64,000 nt of DNA from Otis tarda (lineage: Eukaryota > Chordata > Aves > Otidiformes > Otididae), in contig CM048552.1 in assembly GCA_026413225.1 (NCBI GenBank), positions 58,791,001 through 58,855,000 on the forward strand, in the 5' to 3' direction. This document shows, one piece after another, positions 35,301-47,766 of this stretch (position 1 is its first letter; each line of letters starts with the position of its first letter). A model generated the notes under the pieces. That model was given only the letters and a program-made list of their open reading frames with translations, made no database searches and was not told where the DNA came from. Made by a program: the position numbers and the translations under genes.

Positions 35301-38300
35301 AAGTGAAGATAAAAATGGAATGTACATAGTCAAAATTCTCATTTTTAGGGTTATTAACGCCTATGAAATTAGTTAGAATAAATGGTGATCTATAGACAAT
35401 TTCTAAGATTCATAGTTCTCGATTGACTAGGAAGTGCAGACTCATGTATGTTATTTTTCCATGTGCATGTGCATCCGTAAAACATTCAGGGGTTCACAAA
35501 CTGAAACTACCGATTTGAAATAAAGTGTAAACTGGCACAGGTCTAATTTCTTTAAGTACAACTGAGGAAATAGTATGAGGCATATTGCAGAGCCATTGAG
35601 GCTTGCTTCTATATAGGAATGTAATGGCATGATGCCGGTTGGCTTGAATTTTGGAACAGGACTTGAATACATGGTCCTAAAAAGCTCCAAGAACTGTTTT
35701 CTTTGGCTCTGAGTGGTATTTGTTACTTCTTAAGTTTCGCCTTCAATAGTTGTCTTAATTCAAATGCATATTTACTTTCCATAAGAAGTGATGGCTTACT
35801 TCAAGACAAATTAAAAATTTAGATAGTATTACATGTCCATGTATCTTTTCAGTATTATGGGAAATTTCATGTCATAAGAAGCACATTTCCCCCTGCACAA
35901 ATGTGAAATTGTGTTGTGAATGAAATCTCTTAATTACTGCTCAGCTTTGCGAAGCTTTTTACTTGAGTCAGCAACTGCTTTGCTGAAAAGTACCATAATT
36001 TTGAAGCAGAAATTTAAGACTGAAGATTTTAAACCAATTTCTTTCTTCCTCATTGTTAAGAGGATAGTGGCTTAGCAGTCAGGAAGAGGAACATTCTGGT
36101 TTTAGAAACAGTATTCAAGTTCTTGTATTAGTAGGTTAGAACGGCATGTTTTGTTTCTCCTCTACCTCCTCACTGGCTCTCTTACTTCTGATTTTGCTTC
36201 TAGCTTTTGGACCTCACTTTTCACTTTGTAGCTGCTTTTTTTTTTTTTTTTTTTTTATTCCTGATCAAGTTTTGATCCACGCTTGGATCAGATGTGTGTA
36301 TGTGTCTGTGGGAAAGAGGAGTTGCCTTGAAACCAAAAGTTTGCTGTTGCTGACTGAAGGAAAAAAAAAAAAGTTGATGGTAAGCTAGGCATTTGAAGAT
36401 TTATTTTTTTTATTATTATAATTATTTTTTTTTAATGCATGAAAGTGTATTCTGAAAAGTGTTCTTAGAAACTGAGAAATATGTATGGAACATAGTGATG
36501 TCTGTGATTTCAACAGAGCTGAGGTGACATGGTGACCTGTGTAAGACTTGTGGGCTCTTGGTGAAATCTTTAATTGTCTACTTAGGGTTACACAGAGCAT
36601 CAGTTTCTTATCTTATCTGGAGCCCAGATTAAAATCCTGATTTGTACTATGTGCGATCCTAGTTTCTACTATGCGTACATTGAGCAATTTTCCTTAACTC
36701 TGGTCTTCATTTTGAGTTAGACTGAGACATGTTTACTCACTGTACTCCCTAGTGAATGTTCTGAATATTGTCAGTGAAACCGGTTGTATTATTTAAGAGT
36801 GATTACTCCCTTGTTGCATCCCCAAATATGTGGTGACCGCTGATTGCTATACTTGCTCTGTTTCCTCTAGTCTTCAGATCTATTTCTCTGTTTTAGCCAC
36901 TTGTTTTCCTTAATCATATCTTTGGATTGTGTGAGTACCTTGGGATAGGCCCAGTTTCTTCTTTAGGTATATGCACCATGGTTAGCACTGCAAAACTGTA
37001 CATCTTTGGTGGTGCCTGGCAACCACAGTCCATAATGCCCAGTATCGTGCTCAATAATTAAAGCATTACACAGTTGGACAAGACTGGCAGGACTCATTAA
37101 AAACACACTCTCATCATAAGGTTACTGAATGTACCTTTAAAGCATACCCTACATTTCCTCTTAACAAGTAATAGGGTTTTTCCATTTGCTGTTTATAACT
37201 ACAGGGGACTCTAGTCTTCAGATAGTGTAGCTATTATTACCAGTGCTATTAAAACAAAGATGGAGATACTAAAAGCAAAGAGGGAGGAATGCAAAAGCCA
37301 TTCTGTAATCCTCTGGGATAATGGCCTTAAGCCACACGTCCTTGTGATTTATGCACTTGTTTTTATTTGTCCTCTTCGACAGAAAGCTTTGTCACTGAAG
37401 AGATTTGATAATAGCCTGTTCAGTATGATTGTAGTCTCTTGTATTCATGTAATAAAACAAATAATTTTGGACCATTTATGGGTTTAGTCATTCTTGCTGT
37501 ATGCATTTCACCTCTGATTTCACCTTCAATAGCTTAGATGGAGCTAGATAAGGACTTTCTGCTCACTTAGTTCTGTCCCATGAGGATACTAACATAGAAA
37601 TGTGTTCCATTTTGTGCTTCAGTATATTAGAACACTAGTAAGATATGCATGTACGGTACCTGCAGTGTATATGTATGTAGCTGGCATATGTGAATATAGG
37701 TTGGTAGAATTTGCAACTTGGTGTACTTTCAACAAATATTGCAACCAAAGAAGGCATGTATTAAAATAAGCAATTTAAAGCAGAGGAAAAAATTGGAAAA
37801 ATAGAATTTATTTCTTTAACTCGCAAACTTTACTGCAGCCTCAGTTTTAGAGTAGTAAATGTTGCAGTGATAGAATCTATTAAGAATGGAAGTGAGTTTC
37901 AGATCTTAGACAGCTAGCTTATTTCAAGAGCCATGCACTCAAGTAGCTGAAGAGAGAGTATGGGGAAGAAAGGTAGCATGCTGGAGCAGGGAACAAAGAT
38001 TAAGCCATTACTGATCTGTTTTGCTAGTTTTGAGGTGGAAAGTCTGAGAGGAATTTTTCTATAAAGGAATTTCTTCTGGAAAGGAATAGAAATAGTGCTT
38101 TTACCTTGCTGCTTCTGTGACTGTGCATCTTCTCACTGTGTTAAAACATTACCTTTTTTTTTTTTTTTTAATCCATAACCTTATAATGAAAAAAAGTTGT
38201 TCTAGAGCTAGTCTTTTATGTCCTCTAAACTGAGTTGACTTCCCTGCTGTGACTTCAATAATGCATCATTTCATAAGTTCAGAGGATTTAATGTGTTTCG

Positions 38301-41300
38301 GGTAAGTGTGTGAGTTGCTGTTAGATGGTTAAAAGGAAAATAGCTATAATGGATTGGATGTAAAGCTGCTTCCCTAGCTTCTTTCCCCCTAACATGCAGA
38401 AGCATCTGTCTCTCATCTCCTCTTTGCCTGGTGCTATGTGTGAGTGCATTTTGACAAACATTTTATGAACAGAGATCTTTGGAAAACCTATGAGACAAAA
38501 TAACAGTGGTGAGAAATGCAAGTAGTTCTGTCGTACTACCTAGCTACTTGTGCAATAGAGGGTGATGCTATAGCAAATAAAAATGTTTCTGTAGTAAATG
38601 TTACCACAGCAAATGAACCTGTCTTCTCTAGCTCTACTGAAATACAGCATCTCTAAATTTATAACAGTTACTTACAATGTAAGAAAAAAAAATGCAGGGG
38701 ATTTTTGCCTATATTCTTCATAGAAGTTAGAAAATGCTTTTATTTTTGTAAGGTTTCATGAATATATATTCTGTCTTTTGAGTTTTCTGAATGCTGTGTA
38801 AGGGAGGAAGTTTTTCAGTTAAGACACTTTCAAGATTATGATCATGTTGTGACAATTTAAATGGCTTTATTTTCAAAATTTCAGACTTCGTGTATTTGCA
38901 GATAGGAATTATGACCGAAATATCTACCGTATCTGGAGGAAAGGTTTATGGTGTACAGAAATGCATAGTAACTTAGAGTAATTTTCCAAGTATGTATGAT
39001 ACATGTATTGCCTCACTTATTGGAGCATGTGTGTATGTAGTGCTTCCAACATGGCAGGATAAAAGGAGTTTGAACGCCTACATTTTTTTTTGCTTACATG
39101 AATTTGCTGCATTTTACTTGTTATTTATTCTCCTAGTGTAAGGAGGTGTTTTTTAGGTAACAGTTACAACTAGAAAGAATGAAACAATGTACTCTGAAAA
39201 CATGGCCAAATCTCTTACAAGTAACCCTACAATTTATAGCACAGATGAAGCCTTAAACGCTTTTGCTAACATCATGCAATTGGAGGATTGTACTCATTTG
39301 AACCAGGTCTAATAGCTCTGCGTCTGATGAAGAACTGGCAAAAAGGAGAGCCAAGCAGTACTGGGCAGCTCTGGAATAATATCCAAGAGAGAACTAAGTT
39401 GGCTATTGGGCGCTTAGTTTATGCATGCATTGATATGAAATGTATTCCTTGCCTAACAGGGTAAAGCAGTATGAATTCTTACTGGTTTCTTCTGCATCCA
39501 CTTGGTTTGCCTATATCTGTCCAGATTTTCATAGTTTCAGCAGCTCATAAGCAAAAAAGTTGGTAAAGCTGAAGTGGGATGAGGATGCTGGTGACGTAGG
39601 AATACAGGGTATGAGCATGTTCTGCAAACTGCATGCTGCAGGCTTCAGAAAGGTTTTTAAGCACGGAAAAGAATGGCAGCTCGATGAGTTTGTTCCTCGA
39701 TGAGTGCCCTTTTGCATCTATATACCAGAAGTATGTTATTACTCCATTTATATTTTAAATCAACTTTTTGCTTGTTTGTACCGTTGTAATGCACCTTGAG
39801 GTAGGAAAGAGGTGCTATGTAAATTCAATCACACTTAAAACCAACAATAGCAATAAAACTCATCCTTTGTCAGGTATCTGGTAGACCTGTTCCTTGTGAG
39901 ACCTTTGTTCATTTCTTGGGAATGTTCTCTCTTCACTGGAACCCCTCATTCAGTCTGTTTCAATCTCAACAGCTGGTAGAGTTTCTAGACAGCTCCAGTG
40001 GAACCAAAATGGGTCCAGGTAGATAGCTGAGCTACTCAAAGCCCAGGCATTTCACGTGACTGCCTAGGAGATCTGACTCTCCAGTTTAAAGGACTTCCCG
40101 TAACTTAATAAAAGGACTCTCCCCTGCTTCACTGACAGGCTTGCAAGGTTCTTTAGCATATAGATGACTCCTTGTAAGAAGAAGCCTTGCCATTCTACTG
40201 AAGCCTGAGGAGAACATTTTGTGGACTTCTATAAATGCTGTAGTAGTAGTTTGGTTTAATTGACTCTGTGCTTCTATGTTGGAGGAAAAAAAAAAAAAGT
40301 TAGTTGTCTGAAGGTTTGATCACATTAATGTGCTTAAACTTTGATTGTTTGAGGGGAAGAAGTTGGTAGATTTCCTTATTGATTTGTGATTTTCATTTTT
40401 TTGCAAATGCACTTCTTTACTATTGTGTCCATGTAAAATGCTTTATGTTTTTATTAATTTATTTTGATTTTTTTTTTTTTGCATTTAGTGCTATTCAAAT
40501 TGATCCACTTCTGTTTTTCTGCTTCTTACAAGAGTAATATTGAAATGGACTGTTATCCAGAGTATATTTCCTTTTGTATTGTCTGTCCCTCAAAATGTTA
40601 GCCTGACAGTAAATTGTGCAGTGTTTTGTTTTCCCCCTAGGGGTAGTTGCAGAGATTAGCAGAACAATGAAATAGCAGGGGGTATCCTGTTGAGATACAA
40701 TAAGGGATATGCTTGGTATTTTTGTTTTGTTTTTCAAGAGAGTAGGGTGCAAAAATTTTGCTCCTTATTTCTTAGTCTTTTCATTTTTCCTTTTTCATAA
40801 TGAGATGTTTGCTAATGCCAGAGGAATTAATCTGATCATCTAGCATGATGGAATCGCACTGTAGAATTTCTATAGCTATTCCTGGCTCCAGAAGTTGAGA
40901 GTCCATAAATAATAGTTAAGCTATATCTAACACTGAGATTTTTAATCCTTATTTTTAAGATTTTGAGTCAGAACGAAGGTACCACATTGCATGGTTTCAT
41001 ACACTGATTGTTTTCTCTTGTATTGTCAGTTATGTTTCCTGGTTTCTTCCCCATGTATTCCTGTAGGAAGCCAATTGATCAGTACAGACTAAAAGTATAA
41101 ACCATTCAGAGAAAATAGTGCATAAGTGCCCAGCTGACCTTCAGAAAATATTTAAAGAGCATGAATCAAAATAAAAAATACGAGAACTCAAAAGATTGGA
41201 TAGCTATACCTATAATGAGGTTAGGAGTAGCAAATCTTGAATGACACAAATGATCACAATTTTTTGAAGGAGTTTAAGTCTAAGGTATCACATTTTATTA

Positions 41301-44300
41301 GCAGCTCTCTGAATACAATAGATCAGTTGGAATAAGAAAAGACTTCACATTTCTCAACAAAACAAAAAATAACTATATCCAACAGATGTTCAGAGAATGG
41401 GAGCCAGCTAAATTTTCAAATTTACTTCTCTAGCATGATTAAAAACTATACACTATTTGGAATTCTTTTTTCCCTCCCTTGCACTTCTAAAATTCCTTGT
41501 TGCTTTTTTACTGGTCCAAGATTTAGTATTACCAGTAAAAGAACATTATCTTCCCACGAGATGACTTATAATTGAAGGAAAAGCACAGGTGATGTTTCAG
41601 TAAGAGTTCTTTAAATCTATTTAGATTTAAACTAACCTATCCTATCTCTGGAAATAAGCAAATTCTTTTTCCCTGTAAGGCTAACTCATTTCTTCTCTAA
41701 CCCATGCAATAACCTGATATTTTTCTGAACAAAGTAAAAATCAATAACTGAACTCGGACAATCTGCTCCCTTGGTAACTGCAGAGTGTACTGTTACTTTC
41801 CTGCATTGACAACATTAAGCTGCAATACAGGTCCTTTTCTGGTTACAATAGAAGATCCTTTATAATTTCAAATGAGTTTTCAGGGAGATTTTATGATAAT
41901 TGATCACCTCATCTATATGGTTGTCTGAGTCATTTTTATAGGAGCATGAGATAAATGAGGAGAGAGGAGAAAGAGGGAAGACTACAAGACTGGCTAGATC
42001 CCAAAGCATCTCAGACTGAAGTGTTCTGTTTTTGGGGTAGGCATCTGACTAGAGCCACCCCCAGCTGACATCTGTGGATGATCAGCTTTCAGCTTTCTGT
42101 GAAAGTCACTACTGAAGCACGGATCTCAGTCAGCATCAGTCTCAGAAGATCAGTACTTATCTCTTACTCTCAAGAGATTTAGTAGTAGGTAAAACTGCAC
42201 TAACGCACATTTCTGTGGAATTCTCTTCAGATCCACCGATGCTATTAACTACTTCCTAGCACTGATATAAAACTTTAAAATATATAGGATTAAAGAAACC
42301 ATAAGTTCCTCCTTGAACTTTTCATGGAGTGGTCTATTATGCAAGTCTTTCCCTGTCCCTCTTCCTAGCAGACATATGATTTTTAGTAGCATTTGAGAGT
42401 CTTGTTTAAACAAGCTGTATGAGTGTTTTCTATGAATGGCAGTGGTTGATACCGTGTAATGGAGGATTTTTTTTTTCTGAAACTGATCTCCTAATCTAAA
42501 CAGTTGCACTGTTCATGTTACAAAAATTTGTATTTAGTTCCGTCTGCATTCAGATGGAAAACAGTGAGCTGGTTTTTGTTTTGTGTTTAAAACTTTAAAG
42601 GGCCAACAAGGGAATAAGTTTGTTTCAGAAATGGAATAACTCCTGGACCAAGCCAGAAATACTCTTTGGCATATCTTTACCTTCATATATTGTGTGCTAG
42701 AGCCATTCCATATATCACCTCTATCACAAGAGATGGTACACTAACTTACAGAACAAGGATTATTTTGCATCTTCCCTATTCAATTTGCAAACACAAATGA
42801 GGGGGCGGGGGGTGGAGATTAGTCACTTCTTCTTCTAAGAAGTTTAGATCCTCAGTGGCTGTAAATTGCTGCTTTCTTCTTTTCTTTTCTTTTTTTTTTC
42901 TTCTTTTAACCTGATGTAGGCTTAAAAATATTTACTTAGTCCAGAGTTGTGAATTTGAGAACAGACTGCTGCATTAACATGTTTGGCCATGTTTTGCTTT
43001 CTCTGCCAAGAATTGTTTTTCTATCTATTAATTGCAGCTGTCACTATGCATGCTGAAGTAATAGTGACTTTTACATGCAGAACCAGCATACCAATCAGTA
43101 ATTAGCCACAAGTTCAAAGTTCTACTCCGTAGTGTATCGGTAAAAGTTCATGACTAAAGTACTGCCTTTGTCTTATGAACTCTATTTCCATTTCAAGTGA
43201 TACTAGAAGTGGGAAATAATTCATTACTATAAGTTCCCTTGCAAGTGGATATTACACCGAAGTTAATAAACATCATACCTTAAAGAAAGATGGTCTGCTG
43301 GGGTAACAGCTGGTCTGGACTCTGAGTGTAAATATTCCTTGTGTTCCTGAGTTGTAACTTCTGAATGATTCTTGTAAAACACAAAAGAAAGGATATGTTT
43401 ATTTAATTGTGCATTTTTCAAATATTGATAATATAAATTTCATAAAGTTGATACCTGGTGCTTTCAAATTGTAGACTGAGTGAATTTTATGATCCCACTT
43501 GGATCACTGAAGTGTTATCCTCTTGGACAGGCCATCCTTACTAGTTCACTCAAAACACTGGGACTACTGCAAGGTAAAAGCAACAGTTTACACATGTATT
43601 TATTCCCAGTGGAAATCTGAGTACAAGTGTTTACTGACTTCTTATGCTTCAGATTAAATTATTTTAAAATCATAGCCACACTGCCTTTATGATGATTTCA
43701 GGATTGTTAAAACCTCTGATCTGTCTGTCAAGACTGCTTAAGTATCAGTGCATGTCCAGAAAGTGATAGATAACAGCACACTTAGATGCATTTGACCACA
43801 GCTAATGTAGAAGTGGAGATTTGCGAAAGAAATACTAAGATTTTATTAATGCAATATTAGTGGAAATGCTTGTGCGTGTAAGAACCAGAAAAAACAGCCA
43901 ATCAAAGCAAAACAGTTAAAAGCATGGCCTGTATTGATAACAAAGAACACCATTGCCAGGACAACATTCCCAGCAGTAAAACTGAGGAATGTGGTTTTCA
44001 AGACCAAAAGACCTGTGTTTTGATAAAGCCAATGCACCAACAGCTTGTCAGCAGAAGACCCTCCATCCCAGCACAAGGAAGGTGGAAAAAAGGCTTTAAC
44101 AACCATGTGTACCATTCGTCTTCCTGTTAGGTCACAAGGAAAACAGACACATATTTCAAGTGAAGAAAAAAAAAACAGACAGTGGGTAGCAACTGGCTTA
44201 AGATTCTTGGAAACTGAGTTTAGCAAGACTTTGAGACTGAGAACCACCTCATAACAGCTGATGATGCCTAAATGGTGTAAAAGAGTCTGTCTGAAAACTG

Positions 44301-46680
44301 GCTTGTCAGTGAAGAGGAAATTCAGAGACATGGTACGAACTCAACAGCTATGATCTCTTGTCTTTGTGGAGACTACTTGGGCATATATGTCTTCTTGCTT
44401 GTGAGAATGTAGGCTTGAGCATGTAAGTGAATGAAATCTGTGAGAGAATGAGTTAGTTGGCAAACTCAACTTATTTAGAGACTTTGTAAATAAATACCAC
44501 CTTCCCCTTCCATGAGTTCTTGCATTTTACAGTTATTTCTCTGTATAGGATATATGGATTATCTTTCAAAATTTTCATCATTAGAATGGTTGTTTTGTAC
44601 TGGTTTATTAGCCAAAAGATGTTCTAATAGTTTCCAAGAAGGCAGCCTGTGCTAGCAGAAAAGGAAAAATCTGGGGAACTTGACATTGCTAAAATGAGTG
44701 CTACATTTGATAAGACTGATTTTTTTCAGACACAGAAATAACGTATTTTTGTGGATACTATTGTCTTGAAATTCACTTTGGAAGCTTTTGCTGATTTCAG
44801 TAGAAATTAAAAAAAAAAAAAAGTTAATTTCCTTTCCTTTTAGAGAAAACAAAGTTTTTGCTTGTTTCATTACTCTTTATCATTGTAATCAATCCAATTG
44901 TTTGTGAACTCTTGACCATCTATAGTATGCAAGCCAGAAAATATGGCAGACAAGGGCTTGCTGAGTTGAATAGCTTCCTTTTGTAAATTTTATGTCTGTC
45001 ACTCAATGTTTTTATCTAATCTTTGGACTTTTTGTACTGCCAGTCACTGTCATACGTAAACATTCCTGAGGGTGATAGAGCTGTATAATAAAGTCTGTAA
45101 GAATCTTTCTGGAATTTTTGTGCCTTTACCCTTCCTTGGTTGAAGAAAGAGGTTTGTTTTGGTTTTTTTTTTTTTTTTTTGGCTTTTGTGTGGTTTTACA
45201 TGCACAGTCCCTTTTTAGGCATCTTCAAAAGTGTTATAAATTATACGGATCCTAATGGTATGGAGTAAAGGCAAAATCAATGCAGTTTCCTTTGGATGCC
45301 TAGTACACAGCTGATTCCCAGGAACCGAGGTTATGTTTTATTCTTGGCTGTTATATAGAGTATTTTTTTTTTTTAATTTCCAGTGGCTGGAGGAAATCTG
45401 TTCTTTTGGGTAGACCATGACCAGCTCAAGGATGATGAAACAGTCACTGGTGGAACAGTGTTTGCCCCACTGACAGCCCTGCTGAGACCTTGAGGCAGCA
45501 GCAGAGGCGGGTTTGGGGGAGTCTGTGAGAGACTCCCTGGCACCCAGGCTGTGAATTCACAGCAGGCAAGTCTCTTGCAGGCAGGAAGGCTGCTGTGTTC
45601 TGCCAAGCTGGAATAGAGATTTTGGAGAAATTGCTTCCATTTTCTGACCTAATTACAGTTAATTACGATAATTTTGCCTCGATGTGATTGATGCAGGGAT
45701 CAACGTGATGTGACCATGTGCTCATGTGGGAGAAAAGGCTGATGTTTCCTAGTATGCTAGCGATTCTATGAAAGGTTTCTGACTGTGTGTTTGACTGGTA
45801 TGTTCTTTAGAAGTTTTTACCCTTTCAGAATATGAGACCCACTGCTCTAGATTGTAAGTTTTTTATTGCTAAATCTCTTTGCACTTAACAGTAGTTCCAG
45901 CATGCACTTTCTCAGAGTTTTCTTAATTTAGTCCTTCAGAAAAGTAGACGCAAATGGAGGGAAAAAAACATCTATAGCAATTGTCCTTTTCTGTAGGCGT
46001 TGTAAGAGAGGGCACCGGTTGAGCCACAGGGCTAAATGCAGCTGCAGGATCTCTGTTCCATCACATGTCATGTTATGTGACAGCAATGCACTCCCATGTT
46101 GCGGGAGGAAATGTGTTCTTCTCAACTTTGTATAGCAACTTTTGATTCTCTCCAAATTTTCATACAGGACACATAGAACTTGAGAGATAATGGAGGTCCA
46201 TGTTATGGACCTCTGAGATCCCAACACTGTGGCTGACAGTCTGAGCTAGGATTGTGCTCTACTGGTAGAAACTGCTGTTGAAAAAACAGCAATGTCAAGC
46301 TGTGAGAGAGGAAAAATCAGCTGAGTGAAAGAGGGAAATCAGTGTTGAAATTTCTTGGATATTTTTCTCTGTTTTGTGATTTTTGTTATTCGTATGTACT
46401 GAAATTTATATGAAACAGATCCCCTTTGCACTGGAGTGTTTATGTTGAGTTTAGCACAGTGAAAATCTCATCCTTATTGGAACACTGGTACCACTGAATG
46501 AAAGTTAATGAAACAATAAACATAGGTATTTAGGAATCTAGTAGTAATAGAGGTACTGGATCTTAACTGTTGAACTGTTAAGTTACTCAAAGATGCATCA
46601 CACAGCAAATGTGCAAGACTATAAAATTAAAAACCAAGTGCTCTAAGAAATGTCAGAATTAAGGTTGACTATGCAGCTGT
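32371..46680. other. Intron 1, middle part: no gene or clear transposon
   Basis: Fourteen kilobases of mostly unique-looking AT-rich DNA with simple sequence: a 21-T run at 36,236-36,256, a pyrimidine tract around 42,875-42,907 and an 18-T run at 45,163-45,180. The segment 43,900-44,260 has protein-like stretches in all sense frames and a 161-codon frame on the opposite strand. I could not assign it. A locally GC-richer patch at about 45,400-45,620 shows no recognisable element. Confidence 0.5.
32625..32645. repeat. (TTA)7 microsatellite
   Basis: Seven perfect TTA units, followed by two degenerate bases and a T-run. Confidence 0.95.
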
Positions 46681-47766
46681 TGTAGTTCAGCCCCGATTGG
46701 GATCAGACTACACAGTCTCTCTCTCACTCCCCCCACCATCCGAGAGAATAGGGGGAGATGATACCAGGAAAAACGGCTCGAGGTTTGAGATAAGGACAGG
46801 GAGAAAATCCTTACAGTTGCCGTTATGGGCAAAACAGACTTGACTTGGGGAAAACTATTCTTTTATTTCTAAAACTAGCAGGAGAATGAGACAGGGAACA
46901 AGATGACCTCCCCCCACCCCTCCCTGTTCCCGGGCTTAACATTATCTCTACCACCTTCGCCCCCACCCTGAGCGGCAAAGGGCGGAAGAGGGAATGGGGG
47001 TTGCAGTCAGTTCATCACATGTTGTTTTATGCCGCTGCTTCATCGTCAGGGGAAGAACTCCTCACATTCCCCCTCTGCTCCATCCTGGGGTCCCTCCCAC
47101 AGGCTACAGTCCTTTGTGAAACTGCTCCAGCGTGGGTCATCTCTTCCACGGGGTGCAGGCCCTCCACAGGCCACAGCCTTCTTCAGGCCTCCACCTGCCC
47201 TGGCATGGGGTCCTCCATGGGCTGCAGGTGAATCTCTGCCCCTCCGTGGACCTCCATGGGCTGCAGGGGCACAACCTGTTCCACCATGGTCTTCACCACA
47301 GGCTGCAGGGGAATCTTGGCCAGGAGCCATGTTACTCCTCCCCCTCCTTCTGAACTGACCTTGGCATCTGCAGCCGTTCCTCACAACAGGCTGGCAGTTG
47401 CCTCTCAGGATCCTTTTTACATCTTATTCATTTCTCATCTCCTCTCCACTTCTTGCAGCAAGGCCGGGCCTTCGGCTGCCCGGCGGGAGGCCAGAGGGTG
47501 AGGCCTGCAAGGCCCACAAGGCTCGCGCCTCCCCGTCTCTGCCCCCACGCAGCTGCTTCACATCCTCTCCCCTTTTTTTCCTGTTTTCCCCTTCTTAAAT
47601 ACGTTATCATGGAGGCGTTATCACGGAACATCCTGCTACCAATCAGCTTGGCCTTGGTCCGCCCTAGGCCCGGCCGAGTCCACTGAACAAAGGAGAGCAA
47701 CTTCTAGCAGTTTCCTACAGAAGCTACCACCTTAGCCCCGCCTCACCCAACAAAACCAGAACAGCA
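46681..47766 (-). mobile_element. Solo LTR of an avian endogenous retrovirus (copy B)
   Basis: On the minus strand it runs from TGCTGTTCTGGTTTTGTTGG to GGGGCTGAACTACA, with TG...CA ends. Exact 5-bp duplications GCTGT flank it at 46,676-46,680 and 47,767-47,771. In its own orientation it has a TATA-like CGTATTTAAG at about 47,593-47,602 and an AATAAA signal at 46,862-46,867. It shares several blocks with LTR copy A: the GCTGCTAGAAG-like start region, TATTTAAGAAGGGGAAAA, the CAGCCCATGGAGG repeats, the TGGAGCAG...GGGAGGGACCCCA unit, GTCTGTTTTGCC and CTCCCTGTCCTTATCT. The two are members of one family but differ enough to be separate, old insertions. No internal retroviral genes adjoin it. It lies antisense to the predicted gene. 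Confidence 0.9.

Noticed and set aside
38889-38946. Exon-like segment after AAAATTTCAG with two open frames
   Set aside because: The candidate donor (AAAGGTTTATG) is poor and both frames close soon afterwards.
43846-44331. 161-codon minus-strand frame
   Set aside because: Antisense to the predicted gene, no known motif. Its hydrophobic look follows from being opposite an A-rich sense strand.
47001-47384. Open frames of 73-112 codons on both strands
   Set aside because: They lie within LTR copy B and follow its repeated GC-rich blocks; they are not retroviral genes.
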